A stretch of 64,000 nt of DNA. It comes from Bacteroides fragilis (GTDB lineage: Bacteria; Bacteroidota; Bacteroidia; Bacteroidales; Bacteroidaceae). The notes under the pieces were generated by a model. That model was not told the DNA's origin and ran no database searches. It saw only the letters and a list, made by a program, of their open reading frames with translations. This document shows positions 37,272 through 45,739 of this stretch, piece after piece. The stretch lies in NCBI RefSeq assembly GCF_019583405.1, contig NZ_SZUU01000001.1:1-64000 (forward strand), in the 5' to 3' direction. The position numbers and the translations under genes were made by a program. Every line of letters starts with the position of its first letter. The stretch's first letter is position 1.

Positions 37272-37835
37272 ATGGAACAAAAGGAAATACAGGCATTAGT
37301 AGAAAAGAGCAGAAAGCAAGATGCAAGTGCATTTGCTTTGCTTGTGGCAGAGTATCAGACTTTTGTTTTTCGCCTGGCATTCCGTTTGTTGTGTAATGAA
37401 GAGGAAGCGCGGGATATGGTACAGGAGACTTTCCTGCGTGTCTGGCTTTCGTTGGACAAATACCGTCCTGAATTTCGCTTTGCGACCTGGCTTTACAGGG
37501 TTGCGTGTAATATCTGTTATGATCGTTTGCGGGTTTTACAACACTCGCCGGCCGGAGCGCTTTCCGATATTGCGTTTTCCGAGTTGCCCATTCTTTCCGA
37601 TGATAACGTCGAAGCAGTGTTAGTCAACCGGGAGTTGAAAGCACATATCCTGTACTTTATGCAACAACTGACTCCTAAGCAGAAGCTGGTATTTACATTG
37701 CGCGATATAGAAGAGTTGGAAATCAAAGAGATCGAGATTATTACCGGACTCACATCGATCCAGATCAAAACAAACCTCTATCTCGCCCGGAAGAGTATCC
37801 GTAAGAAGTTGAATGAAATAAATAAAGAAAGATGA
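37272..37835 (+). CDS. ECF-type RNA polymerase sigma factor
   Basis: 187 residues. Region 2 is visible as LVAEYQTFVFRLAFRLLCNEEEARDMVQETFLRVW (about 24-58) and region 4 as LTPKQKLVFTLRDIEELEIKEIEIITGLTSIQIKTNLYLARKSIRKKL (about 134-181). It lacks region 3, as expected of the extracytoplasmic-function class. It overlaps the next gene by 4 bp (ATGA); that gene has one membrane segment and probably is its anti-sigma factor. A SusC with an STN domain is not nearby, so this is not the usual glycan-sensing arrangement; it more likely senses an envelope signal. Confidence 0.93.
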   Translation: MEQKEIQALVEKSRKQDASAFALLVAEYQTFVFRLAFRLLCNEEEARDMVQETFLRVWLSLDKYRPEFRFATWLYRVACNICYDRLRVLQHSPAGALSDIAFSELPILSDDNVEAVLVNRELKAHILYFMQQLTPKQKLVFTLRDIEELEIKEIEIITGLTSIQIKTNLYLARKSIRKKLNEINKER

Positions 37836-38254
37836 AAAAGGAAGAAATTAATTATGAAAGGTGGTTGGGACAGTTAAAAAAGACACCCCCCATTCTGGAA
37901 AATCCGGAGGCATTGACCGAAGATATTATGCGTGCTGTCAAGGCGGCTTCTTTCAGAAGTCCGGCCAAGCGCAGACCGAATCGTGTTGCCTGGTGTTCGG
38001 GCATTGCTGCAACTTTGCTCTTGGCGATATGGATAGCGGAAACGATGTCTGTCGATTCGTCTCCCTTGTCTGAAGTAATCATCATACCGGAGCCCTATCA
38101 ATCGAATACTTTCACAGACAGTCGGGAGCATAGAGGTTTGACGATAGGAGAGAAGCAGGAACTTTTCTTTACCGCATCCCGTAATCGGAAAAGGGAAATG
38201 CTTAAACGAGAACGGCTTTATACTCAGTATAAACAGATAATGAAGAGTGAGTGA
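37832..38254 (+). CDS. Putative membrane anti-sigma factor
   Basis: 140 residues with an N-terminal cytoplasmic part (about 1-52), one membrane segment (VAWCSGIAATLLLAIWIAETM, about 53-72) and a basic C-terminal tail of about 68 residues. I do not recognise a named domain. Start overlaps the sigma gene stop, and single-pass proteins in that position are typically anti-sigma factors that hold the sigma protein at the membrane. Function is inferred from context only. Confidence 0.7.
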   Translation: MKKEEINYERWLGQLKKTPPILENPEALTEDIMRAVKAASFRSPAKRRPNRVAWCSGIAATLLLAIWIAETMSVDSSPLSEVIIIPEPYQSNTFTDSREHRGLTIGEKQELFFTASRNRKREMLKRERLYTQYKQIMKSE

Positions 38255-38268
38255 TCTTTAAAAAATAG

Positions 38269-39342
38269 ATGCGTATGAAAACAAAAAATCTTTTACCGAT
38301 ATTGTTGCTGGCCGTTTCAATGGTGTCCTGCACCACCTATTATCAAGTGAAAACCCAGATTTTTCCTGATGGATCGGCTCGTAGGGAAGTTTATGCCTTT
38401 GGCGATTCTGCATTCATGGCCGGAAATCGGGCACAAAATCCTTTTATGTTCTCATTGGATTCCGGTTGGACGGTGACGCGTTTTGATTCTGTCCGGATGC
38501 ATAATTATTTTGGAGAGAAGGAAAAGATAAACGTGTGTGCCAGCAGGGAGCAGGCTTCTGTCGAATTATTTTCGGAGCAGGTCCGGCCTAAAGATCCGAT
38601 GTTTCGTCCTTTGGTGACTCCGCGGGAAACACTGACCAAACATTTCCGTTGGTTCTATACGTATTATACCTATAACGGTGTTTATCCCGAACTGACAGAA
38701 AAAGGACCTGTACCTCTGAAAAACTATCTGAACGAGTCGGAACAGAAACTTTGGTTTCAGGGCGACGACACTGCGTATCGGGGAATGAACGGATTGGAGA
38801 TGAAAGAAGTGCTCGATCGTTTGGAAGGACAATTTGTTCAATGGTACAACCGGAGTCTCTATGAATTAAGTATTGAAGTGATGCGGCCTTTTATAGCTGA
38901 CCTGAAGCAGGGCGACTATCTTTCACGCCTGAATGCGGCTAAGGATTCATTGTATCAGGCATATAGGCCTCAGAATGATGATCCGGACTTCTCTCCGGCA
39001 CTCGTTTGTCAATTACTCGATACTCACTTTCATACTGATTGTTTTTCGCTTCTCTATAAAGAAAAACAGCAGGAAGTGGATAAAAAATTTGATGAGGAAA
39101 CACGTTCCGTTGAGTTATTTGGAGTGGTGATTCAATATGAGCTCAATATGCCCGGACAAATGCTTTCGGCAAATACAACCTTTAGGGAGGATGATCATTG
39201 GGTCTGGAAAGTAGATGCCTATCGTCTTTTGGCAGGCGAATATCTTTTGACTGCCGAGTCGCGCATACCCAACATCTGGGCCTTTATCCTCACCGGCTTG
39301 CTAATTCTTTTGGGTATAGGTTATTGGATAAAAAAGCGATGA
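38269..39342 (+). CDS. Lipoprotein with C-terminal membrane anchor, function unknown
   Basis: 357 residues. The N terminus is a lipoprotein signal (Cys21 in MVSC, then TTYYQVKTQIFPDGSARREVYAF). The middle has no family I recognise. The C terminus has a hydrophobic segment (IWAFILTGLLILLGIGYWIKKR). A second ATG at 38275 would serve equally well. It is the third gene of the sigma/anti-sigma operon (14 bp gap), so it may be the sensor or the main target of that regulon. Confidence 0.75.
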   Translation: MRMKTKNLLPILLLAVSMVSCTTYYQVKTQIFPDGSARREVYAFGDSAFMAGNRAQNPFMFSLDSGWTVTRFDSVRMHNYFGEKEKINVCASREQASVELFSEQVRPKDPMFRPLVTPRETLTKHFRWFYTYYTYNGVYPELTEKGPVPLKNYLNESEQKLWFQGDDTAYRGMNGLEMKEVLDRLEGQFVQWYNRSLYELSIEVMRPFIADLKQGDYLSRLNAAKDSLYQAYRPQNDDPDFSPALVCQLLDTHFHTDCFSLLYKEKQQEVDKKFDEETRSVELFGVVIQYELNMPGQMLSANTTFREDDHWVWKVDAYRLLAGEYLLTAESRIPNIWAFILTGLLILLGIGYWIKKR

Positions 39343-39374
39343 GCAAGAAGGAGTGAAGTTGTGTCAAAGGGCCT

Positions 39375-39457
39375 CTCACCACAGATTGCGCTGATTTCCA
39401 CAGATTATTCGTGTCGTTAAAATTCCTTCTGTGTTCCTCTGTGCCCTCTGTGGTGAG
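39375..39457. repeat. Long dyad repeat with CACAGATT words between convergent genes
   Basis: Ctcaccacaga (39375-39385) pairs perfectly with tctgtggtgag (39447-39457). Between them CACAGATT occurs twice (39380-39387 and 39399-39406). It is followed by a T run and lies between the convergent lipoprotein and LRR genes, so it may end transcription both ways. It looks like a member of a dispersed intergenic repeat family; a related copy is at 33361. Confidence 0.6.
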
Positions 39458-39479
39458 TTTTTTGATATGCTCCCGTTTT

Positions 39480-40526
39480 TTATCGTTTATAAATCAACTT
39501 ATTTTTCCCTTCCCCGAATAAATTGTCTCCTATGGTTGTGATTTTATCTCCTTTGGCAACTACGTAGCGCAGCCTGTCACATCCCATGAAAGCACCATAT
39601 TCGATGGCTGTAATGCTTTCCGGCAATTCTACGGTTCCACACAGACGTCCGCAATTGCTGAAAGCCCGCTGTCCGATGCTTTTCAGTCCATGAGGTAAAC
39701 GAATGCGGAGCAGGTATTTTTTTTGTGAGAAAGTAAAGTCCGGAATAGCTGTCGCATTGGTCTTTTCGATGTCTACGGCAACCAGATTCGGCATATAATC
39801 CCGTATCAGTTTAAAATCGGCCGCATCCAGTTTGCCTTCGATGGTCAGGAAGTTGATCTCTTTCGGTTGTAGCCCTGCTTTTTGTATTTCACTTTCCAGC
39901 GTGCTCAGTGCTCCTACCTCTATTTTAGCTTCCAGTGGTTCGCCTTCGATGAATGCAAAGTTATCCCAACGGTTTTTCAGCCGGTATTCATCACTTGCTC
40001 CCAGTGGTACAAAGATAGCAGTGATGCTGTCTGCCAATGCTTCCGGCAGTAGGTTAGGAGGAGTTTTCTTTTTAATCTGGCATATATTCAGATTTTCGCA
40101 GCCCATAAAAGCCGCATCTTCAATGTTTTTGATCTTTTCCGAAAGAATGATCTTTTTCAGAGTGGATTTTCCTTTGGCAGTGCCGTTTTCCTTCTTACAG
40201 AAAGCGTATGCCGGAACAAAATTCGGCATATAAATATAGAACTTATCCGGATAGGTACCTTCTTTACCCGAGTACATGCTGATGCTCGCATTAGCTATGT
40301 CGAGCACTTGTAAGTTTTTAAATTCATCGCGCAGATGTCTGAAGTCCACTGCATTGATCTTTCCGGTCAGGGTCAAGTGGGTGACCTGGTTCGCTTCCTC
40401 TTCCGTCATCATCGAAATCAATGTTCCCGGTTTGCTGACGAAATACGTTTTCTTAACTTCTTGTGCCGTAGCTGCAAATAGATTGGCAGTAAGGGCTATT
40501 CCTATAAACAGATGTTTTATTTTCAT
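39480..40526 (-). CDS. BspA-type leucine-rich-repeat secreted protein
   Basis: 348 residues with signal peptide (to about residue 21, FAATAQ). At least two blocks of LRR_5 (BspA/TpLRR) repeats are visible, e.g. FVPAYAFCKKENG, IKNIEDAAFMGCENL, LKSIGQRAFSNCGRL and ITAIEYGAFMGCDRL. The protein has a duplicated layout: THLTLTGKINAVDFRHLRD early and NFLTIEGKLDAADFKLIRD later introduce each half. BspA-type repeats mediate adhesion to host or bacterial surfaces in other species; no anchor is visible here. The minus-strand -7 box at 40547-40554 gives a very short leader. Confidence 0.85.
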   Translation of the reverse strand: MKIKHLFIGIALTANLFAATAQEVKKTYFVSKPGTLISMMTEEEANQVTHLTLTGKINAVDFRHLRDEFKNLQVLDIANASISMYSGKEGTYPDKFYIYMPNFVPAYAFCKKENGTAKGKSTLKKIILSEKIKNIEDAAFMGCENLNICQIKKKTPPNLLPEALADSITAIFVPLGASDEYRLKNRWDNFAFIEGEPLEAKIEVGALSTLESEIQKAGLQPKEINFLTIEGKLDAADFKLIRDYMPNLVAVDIEKTNATAIPDFTFSQKKYLLRIRLPHGLKSIGQRAFSNCGRLCGTVELPESITAIEYGAFMGCDRLRYVVAKGDKITTIGDNLFGEGKNKLIYKR

Positions 40527-40546
40527 ATTTATGATAAATGTTTAGA

Positions 40547-40554
40547 CAAATATA
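40547..40554 (-). promoter_or_regulatory. Promoter -7 box for the LRR gene
   Basis: TATATTTG on the minus strand, 21 bp before the start codon. It is divergent from the CPBP promoter at 40599. Confidence 0.55.
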
Positions 40555-40598
40555 GCGAATCATACTTTATCTCGTCCAGAGTTTTAGAAAAATATAGT

Positions 40599-40606
40599 TA
40601 TTTTTG
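40599..40606 (+). promoter_or_regulatory. Promoter -7 box for the CPBP protease gene
   Basis: TATTTTTG, 24 bp before the ATG at 40631; no clear -33 partner. Confidence 0.5.
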
Positions 40607-40630
40607 TCCTTCAACCAATAAATTAACAAA

Positions 40631-41473
40631 ATGGAACAACAGGATCACGAATCATTCTTTTCTCCGAAAGGGATTCCGGCATTTGCAAGTATTATTATCT
40701 TTTTGGTAAGCTTCTTTATCGTCATGTCCCTATTCCGTTCCGTTCTGAATCTTTTTTCGGAAGTAAGAGGGTACGGAATGGGTTATTTCTTTATTGGAGA
40801 GGGGATTATGTTGTTGAGCGTATTTATTGTAACCTTTCTGATGATGCGATTTCTGGATCGCCGTCCCTTCTCCGATTTAGGATTCAGCCTGAAAGGGCGT
40901 GGCAAAGATATTCTCTACGGTTTCTTGATGGCAGTGCTCATTTATGCCATTGGTTTTGGTGTTTGCCTGCTGACCGGGCAGATTGAGGTTGTCGGTGTCC
41001 ATTTGCATTGGAGCGATTTGCTCTTAAGCGGGTTGTTTTTCGCCATGGTTGCCATTGTCGAAGAAACTATGATGCGCGGATATGTTTTGGGACGTTTGTT
41101 GCGTACGCGACTCAATAAATTTATTTCTCTTTTCATCTCTTCCCTTTTGTTTGCGTTGCTCCATCTGATGAATCCCAATGTGGCTTTTTTACCCATGCTC
41201 AATCTGGTGTTAGGAGGGTTATTACTGGGAGCTTCCTATCTTTACACCCGTAATCTTTGGTTTCCTATTTCGCTTCATTTCTTTTGGAACTGGATTCAAG
41301 GGCCCGTGCTTGGCTATGAAGTCAGTGGCAATCGCTTCTGTGAAACTTTGTTTTCACTTCGCCTGCCTGCAAATAATCTGATTAATGGAGGGGCATTTGG
41401 GTTTGAAGGTTCGCTGGTTTGTACCGTATTGGCAACGCTCTTTACACTGTTCATTATCTGGTGGTTCGAATAA
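40631..41473 (+). CDS. CPBP-family intramembrane metalloprotease
   Basis: 280 residues with about eight membrane segments. Motif 1 EETMMRG (EExxxR, about 144-149), motif 2 FALLHLMNPN (FxxxH) and motif 3 LHFFWNW (HxxxN/D type) are all present, so it is likely active. CPBP (Abi/Rce1-like) proteases cleave within membranes; targets in Bacteroides are mostly unknown. It is single, with a promoter at 40599, and is not clearly linked to its neighbours. Confidence 0.9.
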   Translation: MEQQDHESFFSPKGIPAFASIIIFLVSFFIVMSLFRSVLNLFSEVRGYGMGYFFIGEGIMLLSVFIVTFLMMRFLDRRPFSDLGFSLKGRGKDILYGFLMAVLIYAIGFGVCLLTGQIEVVGVHLHWSDLLLSGLFFAMVAIVEETMMRGYVLGRLLRTRLNKFISLFISSLLFALLHLMNPNVAFLPMLNLVLGGLLLGASYLYTRNLWFPISLHFFWNWIQGPVLGYEVSGNRFCETLFSLRLPANNLINGGAFGFEGSLVCTVLATLFTLFIIWWFE

Positions 41474-41528
41474 CACAAAAATGTCCCATGTTCCGCTGAA
41501 CTCTGGGACATTGATAAAACAAACACCA

Positions 41529-41588
41529 CATTTACTTCACAGTAAGTTAGAGTGGAAAAGCAAGAACGCATTTACTTCGCAGTAAGTT
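41529..41588 (+). repeat. Two 20-bp direct repeats downstream of the CPBP gene
   Basis: CATTTACTTCRCAGTAAGTT occurs at 41529-41548 and 41569-41588, 40 bp apart, with one mismatch. Each unit has a small dyad (ttact / agtaa). The rest of the 41474-41722 gap holds nothing else I can name. Protein binding sites or a duplicated terminator fragment are both possible. Confidence 0.6.
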
Positions 41589-41722
41589 CGTTGCGCACTA
41601 TTTAAACACAAACAAAACAAAATAAAAGCTGTACAACAGCCATTATAACACTTGCATCAATGTATGTTTATATTGATTTTTCCATAACAAGGGGCATAAA
41701 GTATGTGGGGGTGAATCTTATT

Positions 41723-42898
41723 CTAAAATTTATACGTCGTTCCCACCATTAACCCCACTGTTCCCCGTATGGGTTCCTGAAGGTCAGCCCGATAACTTCT
41801 GTCTTTAAATATATTGATCCGGGGTTCCAGCCAAAGCCCGGTATGGGCTGACAGCCTGATTTCTCCCTGTAGTCCGATGCGTCCGTTCAAAATGATTGAA
41901 GACGATGATTCCGCTCCGGGAAAATAGCTCCCGATGCCACCTGCCACGATCAGGTTGAACACGTGGCTGTCCCGATCGGAAAAAAGCCTTGTGAGGCTGC
42001 ACAGATAGTCAATGTTGAGGCTGATATTAAAATCGCGGTTGCTACCGCTATCTTCATTATCCAAAAAGGCGGTACTACTACCGGCACTGATCCGCATCCC
42101 GTTAAATTTGTCGAACCATTTACCTAAAGCGAATTCCGTGTCGAACAATACATTTCCGGTATTTCCGGTACCGGCTGCCAGCGAGGCAAAACCTCCTTTA
42201 AGGAAGGTCAGGGTAGTGTATCCTGCCGGTTTGTAAGTAATACCTGCCATTAGTGATCCTGCCAGGTTATATCTTTTCCACGATGGCTGGTTGTCCACCC
42301 GGTCCGGATAAAGTGCCAGTTGCGGCTCGATAAACAGGTTAAAAGCAGACGATACATTCAGTTTTCCTTGTAATCCTGCCCTCAATCCGTATGAATGGAT
42401 CGCTTTTTGATCTTTTACGATAGTGGCCTGATAGCTGAGTCCGAGGACACCGATCACCTCAAATACCCGCTTCGGATTGTATCTGGCGGCAAATGCACTG
42501 ATATTGATCAGGTAGTCTACATTGGCTCCTGCCAGGTGCATATCCGTATTTCCCTGTTTCCATTGTGTATATTCCCCTCCGGCCCGTAATCCTATGACGG
42601 GGGTCAGCCAATTGCCTGCCATGAATGATGCCCGTGGTCCGTGAGCGGTTTGTCCGCCTCCTACGTTAAACAGATAACCGATACCCGATCCGACAGAGAA
42701 AAACAGATGTTCCGATCCTCTCTTCGAATGGAACTTTTCCGCTCCCTTTCTTTGGGGTATCAAATATTCTGAGGCCTTTATATTGTTTTTTCCTGCTGTT
42801 GAATCTTGCTTTTGCTCTTGTGCTGTCAGAGTTCCGCATAAGCCGAAACCGACTCCTAACAGCAGGATTCTTTTATAACTCTTTCTCATATTCTTCAT
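41723..42898 (-). CDS. Outer-membrane beta-barrel protein, function unknown
   Basis: 391 residues, signal peptide to about residue 26 (LTAQ). Alternating hydrophobic strands and aromatic ends run through the chain (FFSVGSGIGYLFNVGG, IGLRAGGEYTQW, TVGLMVGTTYKF at the C terminus with terminal Phe), typical of an outer-membrane barrel. It looks like two similar halves of about 180 residues. It is the last gene of the minus-strand DUF3575 operon and overlaps the previous gene by 4 bp. Confidence 0.75.
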   Translation of the reverse strand: MKNMRKSYKRILLLGVGFGLCGTLTAQEQKQDSTAGKNNIKASEYLIPQRKGAEKFHSKRGSEHLFFSVGSGIGYLFNVGGGQTAHGPRASFMAGNWLTPVIGLRAGGEYTQWKQGNTDMHLAGANVDYLINISAFAARYNPKRVFEVIGVLGLSYQATIVKDQKAIHSYGLRAGLQGKLNVSSAFNLFIEPQLALYPDRVDNQPSWKRYNLAGSLMAGITYKPAGYTTLTFLKGGFASLAAGTGNTGNVLFDTEFALGKWFDKFNGMRISAGSSTAFLDNEDSGSNRDFNISLNIDYLCSLTRLFSDRDSHVFNLIVAGGIGSYFPGAESSSSIILNGRIGLQGEIRLSAHTGLWLEPRINIFKDRSYRADLQEPIRGTVGLMVGTTYKF

Positions 42899-45039
42899 TG
42901 CTTTATCGTTCTTTCTTCATTCAAGCCGCTCTCTTCCGTTTCGGTGTCTTCCGTTGCAGTTTCTTCTGTTTCGGTTTTTTCTTTTGTTTTCTCCGCTTTT
43001 TCCTTCAGTTCTTTCTTTTCCTCTTCCAACTGTTGCAGCAGGTCGGTTACGTCTCCGTCTATCTGCGCGATCTCTTTCAGTGACGGATCTTCGTTCAGGG
43101 CCCGTTTAATGAAAGCGTATGCTTCGCTCACTTTGTCCAACCTGTTGGCACATGCCGCCCTTAGATAATAGCTGAGTGGTTCATCCGGTAGTTCTTGTGC
43201 CTTTTCCCACGCTTCTTCATTCTGCTTCATGGCCATTAATAATACCACTTCATTTATACCGCCTTGCGTTCCGAACCGTTCATAAGCATCCTCAAAATGC
43301 CCGTTATAAGCTCCAACGATGGCTCTTACGTCTTGTGTCATGTCGTTGTCCGGCAAAAAGTCTATAATCGAGTCCGCCCGGTTATAAGCTCTTTCGTCCA
43401 TTAAGGCGATTACCTGATTACAGAGTAGTTCTGTAGGAGCCGATCTGCTGACAAACGGTTCCAGCAATTTGCTGTCCGCTTTCTTTTGTTCTATCAGCAA
43501 CGCAGCCAATTCGTTGGCCATAATCATAAATTTAGGATATTGTTCCAGTGCCTGTCGGCAGATCACTTCGCGTGTAGAGTCATTATCGGCATTCAGGTAT
43601 ATCCGCCAAAATTCATAGGGTACCAATTTTTTATAGTCCTGTTTATACATTATGCGTATTTCTTCATCGTTCAGCAATCTCATCACCGAATAGTTGAAAC
43701 TATATTCCACCCGGCGCAGCCGTGGTAAGTAAGTCGTTAGAATGACATTCCGGTATTCCGGTAGTCGTAGGATCCGGCTGTATTGCGAGGCCATGTTGTC
43801 CGGATAGCAATTGATGATTTCCCGTAACTTGTCTGTAGGCAGTGAGTCGTGTTCCATCAATTCTGCTACCTCTTCCCAAGAGGCTACCACTCCTTCTGTA
43901 TATGTACTGTCTTTTATTGCGTTTATAGTGCCTCCGTTCAGAAAACCAAAGATACGTTTCAGCGTACTGTCCGTGCGTTTTTGTGCCAGTTTCAGATTCG
44001 ATTGATACGGACCTTCTGGCGACGATACTCCTTTGACCGAAAACGACAGGAATTCCGAGTTCGGATCGTTTTCTATTTCCTGCAGGCGCAAGCGCATTTT
44101 CTCCAGTTCTCTTTGGTTGTTCGGATCCTTTTCGTCTATCGTTGCCGAGTTGATCAGGAAGTTCAGCTTCACTTCTCCTCTGTCGCCTCTTTGTTGTTTT
44201 TGAGGTTTAGGGATGTATTTTTCATCTCTGATTTTCATGCCATCCGCCTGGTACGTAAAGAAACGCATCGGATTTACCGTACCTTTGGCTATCACTACTG
44301 TATCTTTGTATGCCAGTTTTTTATATTCTACCAGATACATGTAGATGTCACACCGGCATTCATCGTCCGGGTTATCCATATAGAGGGAGTCTACGTAGGC
44401 AATCACTTCATTTTTATCAATCTTTTGCGTTTTCTCCTGAAAAGGTGCTAACGGGTCTCTACTCAGGTCGAATTCCATCATTCGTTCCAATGTGATGGCA
44501 TACTCCTTTCCGGTCACCACTGCCGGGCGGAACAGGCTCTGTGTTTTACGGGTAATATTCACCAACATCGGTTGCACTACGATACGTGTATTCGGCTTAT
44601 ACATTTCTTTGGGAATTTTTACTTTAGGGTGGATGATGTATTGATTTCCGACGATCTCGATGTCGGTTGGTTCAGGTAGCAGTTTGTCCACCACTTTTTT
44701 GGCGGTGATCACCACTTCGTCAATCATCGATGCTTCGTACGAGATCACTACGTTTATCGTTGTCTTTCCTTTAAGTTTTACTGTTTTTGATGCGTAGGCA
44801 AAGCCCGAGAAATGAAGGGTCGTACTGGGATCTGCCATGATCTTGAACTTTCCGTCCAGGTCTGTGATGCCGTATACATCTCCCTTTTCATTCTGGTCTC
44901 TGATTACGATAGAGATGGCAGGTTCTCCCTCATCATCGATTACGCTTCCGCGTATTTCTACTTTCTGGGCTTGTCCCCATGCCGGAATAATGGCGTATAG
45001 GGCCACTATCCCCAATAGCAAAAATCTTTTGATATTCAT
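42895..45039 (-). CDS. OmpA-like protein with N-terminal carboxypeptidase-regulatory domain (fimbrial DUF3868 relative)
   Basis: 714 residues, signal peptide to about residue 23. First comes a CarboxypepD-reg-like beta-sandwich (VEIRGSVIDDEGEPAISIVI, about 28-110), then a DUF3868-like stretch with a CRCD pair, an OmpA-like region (about 290-370, LNFLINSATIDEKDPNNQ and VSSPEGPYQSNLKLAQKRTD), a helical repeat-like part (about 480-670) and a Glu/Lys/Thr-rich tail. OmpA-like domains bind peptidoglycan. The order DUF3575 then OmpA-like gene repeats that of the fimbrial operon (52210, 52791), so this is probably a paralogous envelope module without fimbrillins. Confidence 0.78.
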   Translation of the reverse strand: MNIKRFLLLGIVALYAIIPAWGQAQKVEIRGSVIDDEGEPAISIVIRDQNEKGDVYGITDLDGKFKIMADPSTTLHFSGFAYASKTVKLKGKTTINVVISYEASMIDEVVITAKKVVDKLLPEPTDIEIVGNQYIIHPKVKIPKEMYKPNTRIVVQPMLVNITRKTQSLFRPAVVTGKEYAITLERMMEFDLSRDPLAPFQEKTQKIDKNEVIAYVDSLYMDNPDDECRCDIYMYLVEYKKLAYKDTVVIAKGTVNPMRFFTYQADGMKIRDEKYIPKPQKQQRGDRGEVKLNFLINSATIDEKDPNNQRELEKMRLRLQEIENDPNSEFLSFSVKGVSSPEGPYQSNLKLAQKRTDSTLKRIFGFLNGGTINAIKDSTYTEGVVASWEEVAELMEHDSLPTDKLREIINCYPDNMASQYSRILRLPEYRNVILTTYLPRLRRVEYSFNYSVMRLLNDEEIRIMYKQDYKKLVPYEFWRIYLNADNDSTREVICRQALEQYPKFMIMANELAALLIEQKKADSKLLEPFVSRSAPTELLCNQVIALMDERAYNRADSIIDFLPDNDMTQDVRAIVGAYNGHFEDAYERFGTQGGINEVVLLMAMKQNEEAWEKAQELPDEPLSYYLRAACANRLDKVSEAYAFIKRALNEDPSLKEIAQIDGDVTDLLQQLEEEKKELKEKAEKTKEKTETEETATEDTETEESGLNEERTIKQ

Positions 45040-45049
45040 TAGGGTTATT

Positions 45050-45667
45050 TTATTTGGCTATATAGATAAAAGATACACTTAGTTTAACCGGTATGGGGGC
45101 CCATCCCGATTCATTCGGTTCACCGTGAGTGCTTCCAGGTTGGTAGCGCACCAACCTGTAGCGTGCCACACCCACACCGCCTGAAACCTCAAGGTTCCAG
45201 CGGCGTGACAGAATCCAGTTGTATCCATACGTGACACCTGCAGCTACGGCATCTCCATAATATGCTCTGGGGGTTATTCCTACGTCGAACATGGAATAGA
45301 ATCCTGTGATACCGATGTAATGGCGCGCCAGCAGGTTCCGAAGCCAATATTTAGCTTCAGCTTGTACGCGCCCATGACGGTAGAAAAGTTTATCTGTAAT
45401 CTTCCAGGGATTAGCCGATGCCGAAATTTCGGCTGTCATCCAATCGTTTAGCGGGAATTCCACTCCCAGATTGGGAGATGCCGCTAACCATTCCAGCGTA
45501 TTAGTCTTGATGGCCATACGTTGGGCGGATACTTGAAAAGATATTGCTATGAAAATAAAAAGTATAGCCCGTTTCCCGAATAGAGACGGGAAATTATATC
45601 CGGCTATCTCCCACAACAAGTTGGGGAAATTTAGTTTTAAATTAAATGTATTCATAAACGCGCTCAC
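45050..45667 (-). CDS. DUF3575 outer-membrane protein
   Basis: 205 residues. A long N terminus precedes the hydrophobic signal (RAILFIFIAISFQVSAQ, about 33-49). The mature part begins MAIKTNTLEWLAASPNLGVEFPL, the hallmark of DUF3575, and continues as an eight-strand-type barrel (AKYWLRNLLARHYIGITGFYSMFD, GVTYGYNWILSRRWNLEVSGGVGVARYR). A start at 45655 is also possible. It is first in a three-gene minus-strand operon with promoter at 45707-45739 and is a paralogue of the fimbrial DUF3575 gene at 52210. Confidence 0.85.
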   Translation of the reverse strand: MSAFMNTFNLKLNFPNLLWEIAGYNFPSLFGKRAILFIFIAISFQVSAQRMAIKTNTLEWLAASPNLGVEFPLNDWMTAEISASANPWKITDKLFYRHGRVQAEAKYWLRNLLARHYIGITGFYSMFDVGITPRAYYGDAVAAGVTYGYNWILSRRWNLEVSGGVGVARYRLVRYQPGSTHGEPNESGWAPIPVKLSVSFIYIAK

Positions 45668-45706
45668 TTCTGTCTAAAGCGTGCTGTCGTTTATTCTTGT
45701 TGGTTG

Positions 45707-45739
45707 CAAATATAGAGGTTTTAATTTACATTTTTCAAC
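45707..45739 (-). promoter_or_regulatory. Promoter for the DUF3575 operon
   Basis: On the minus strand, GTTG (45736-45739), a 21-bp spacer and TATATTTG (45707-45714). It sits at the 3' edge of the upstream regulator gene and would give a leader of about 33 nt. Confidence 0.65.
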
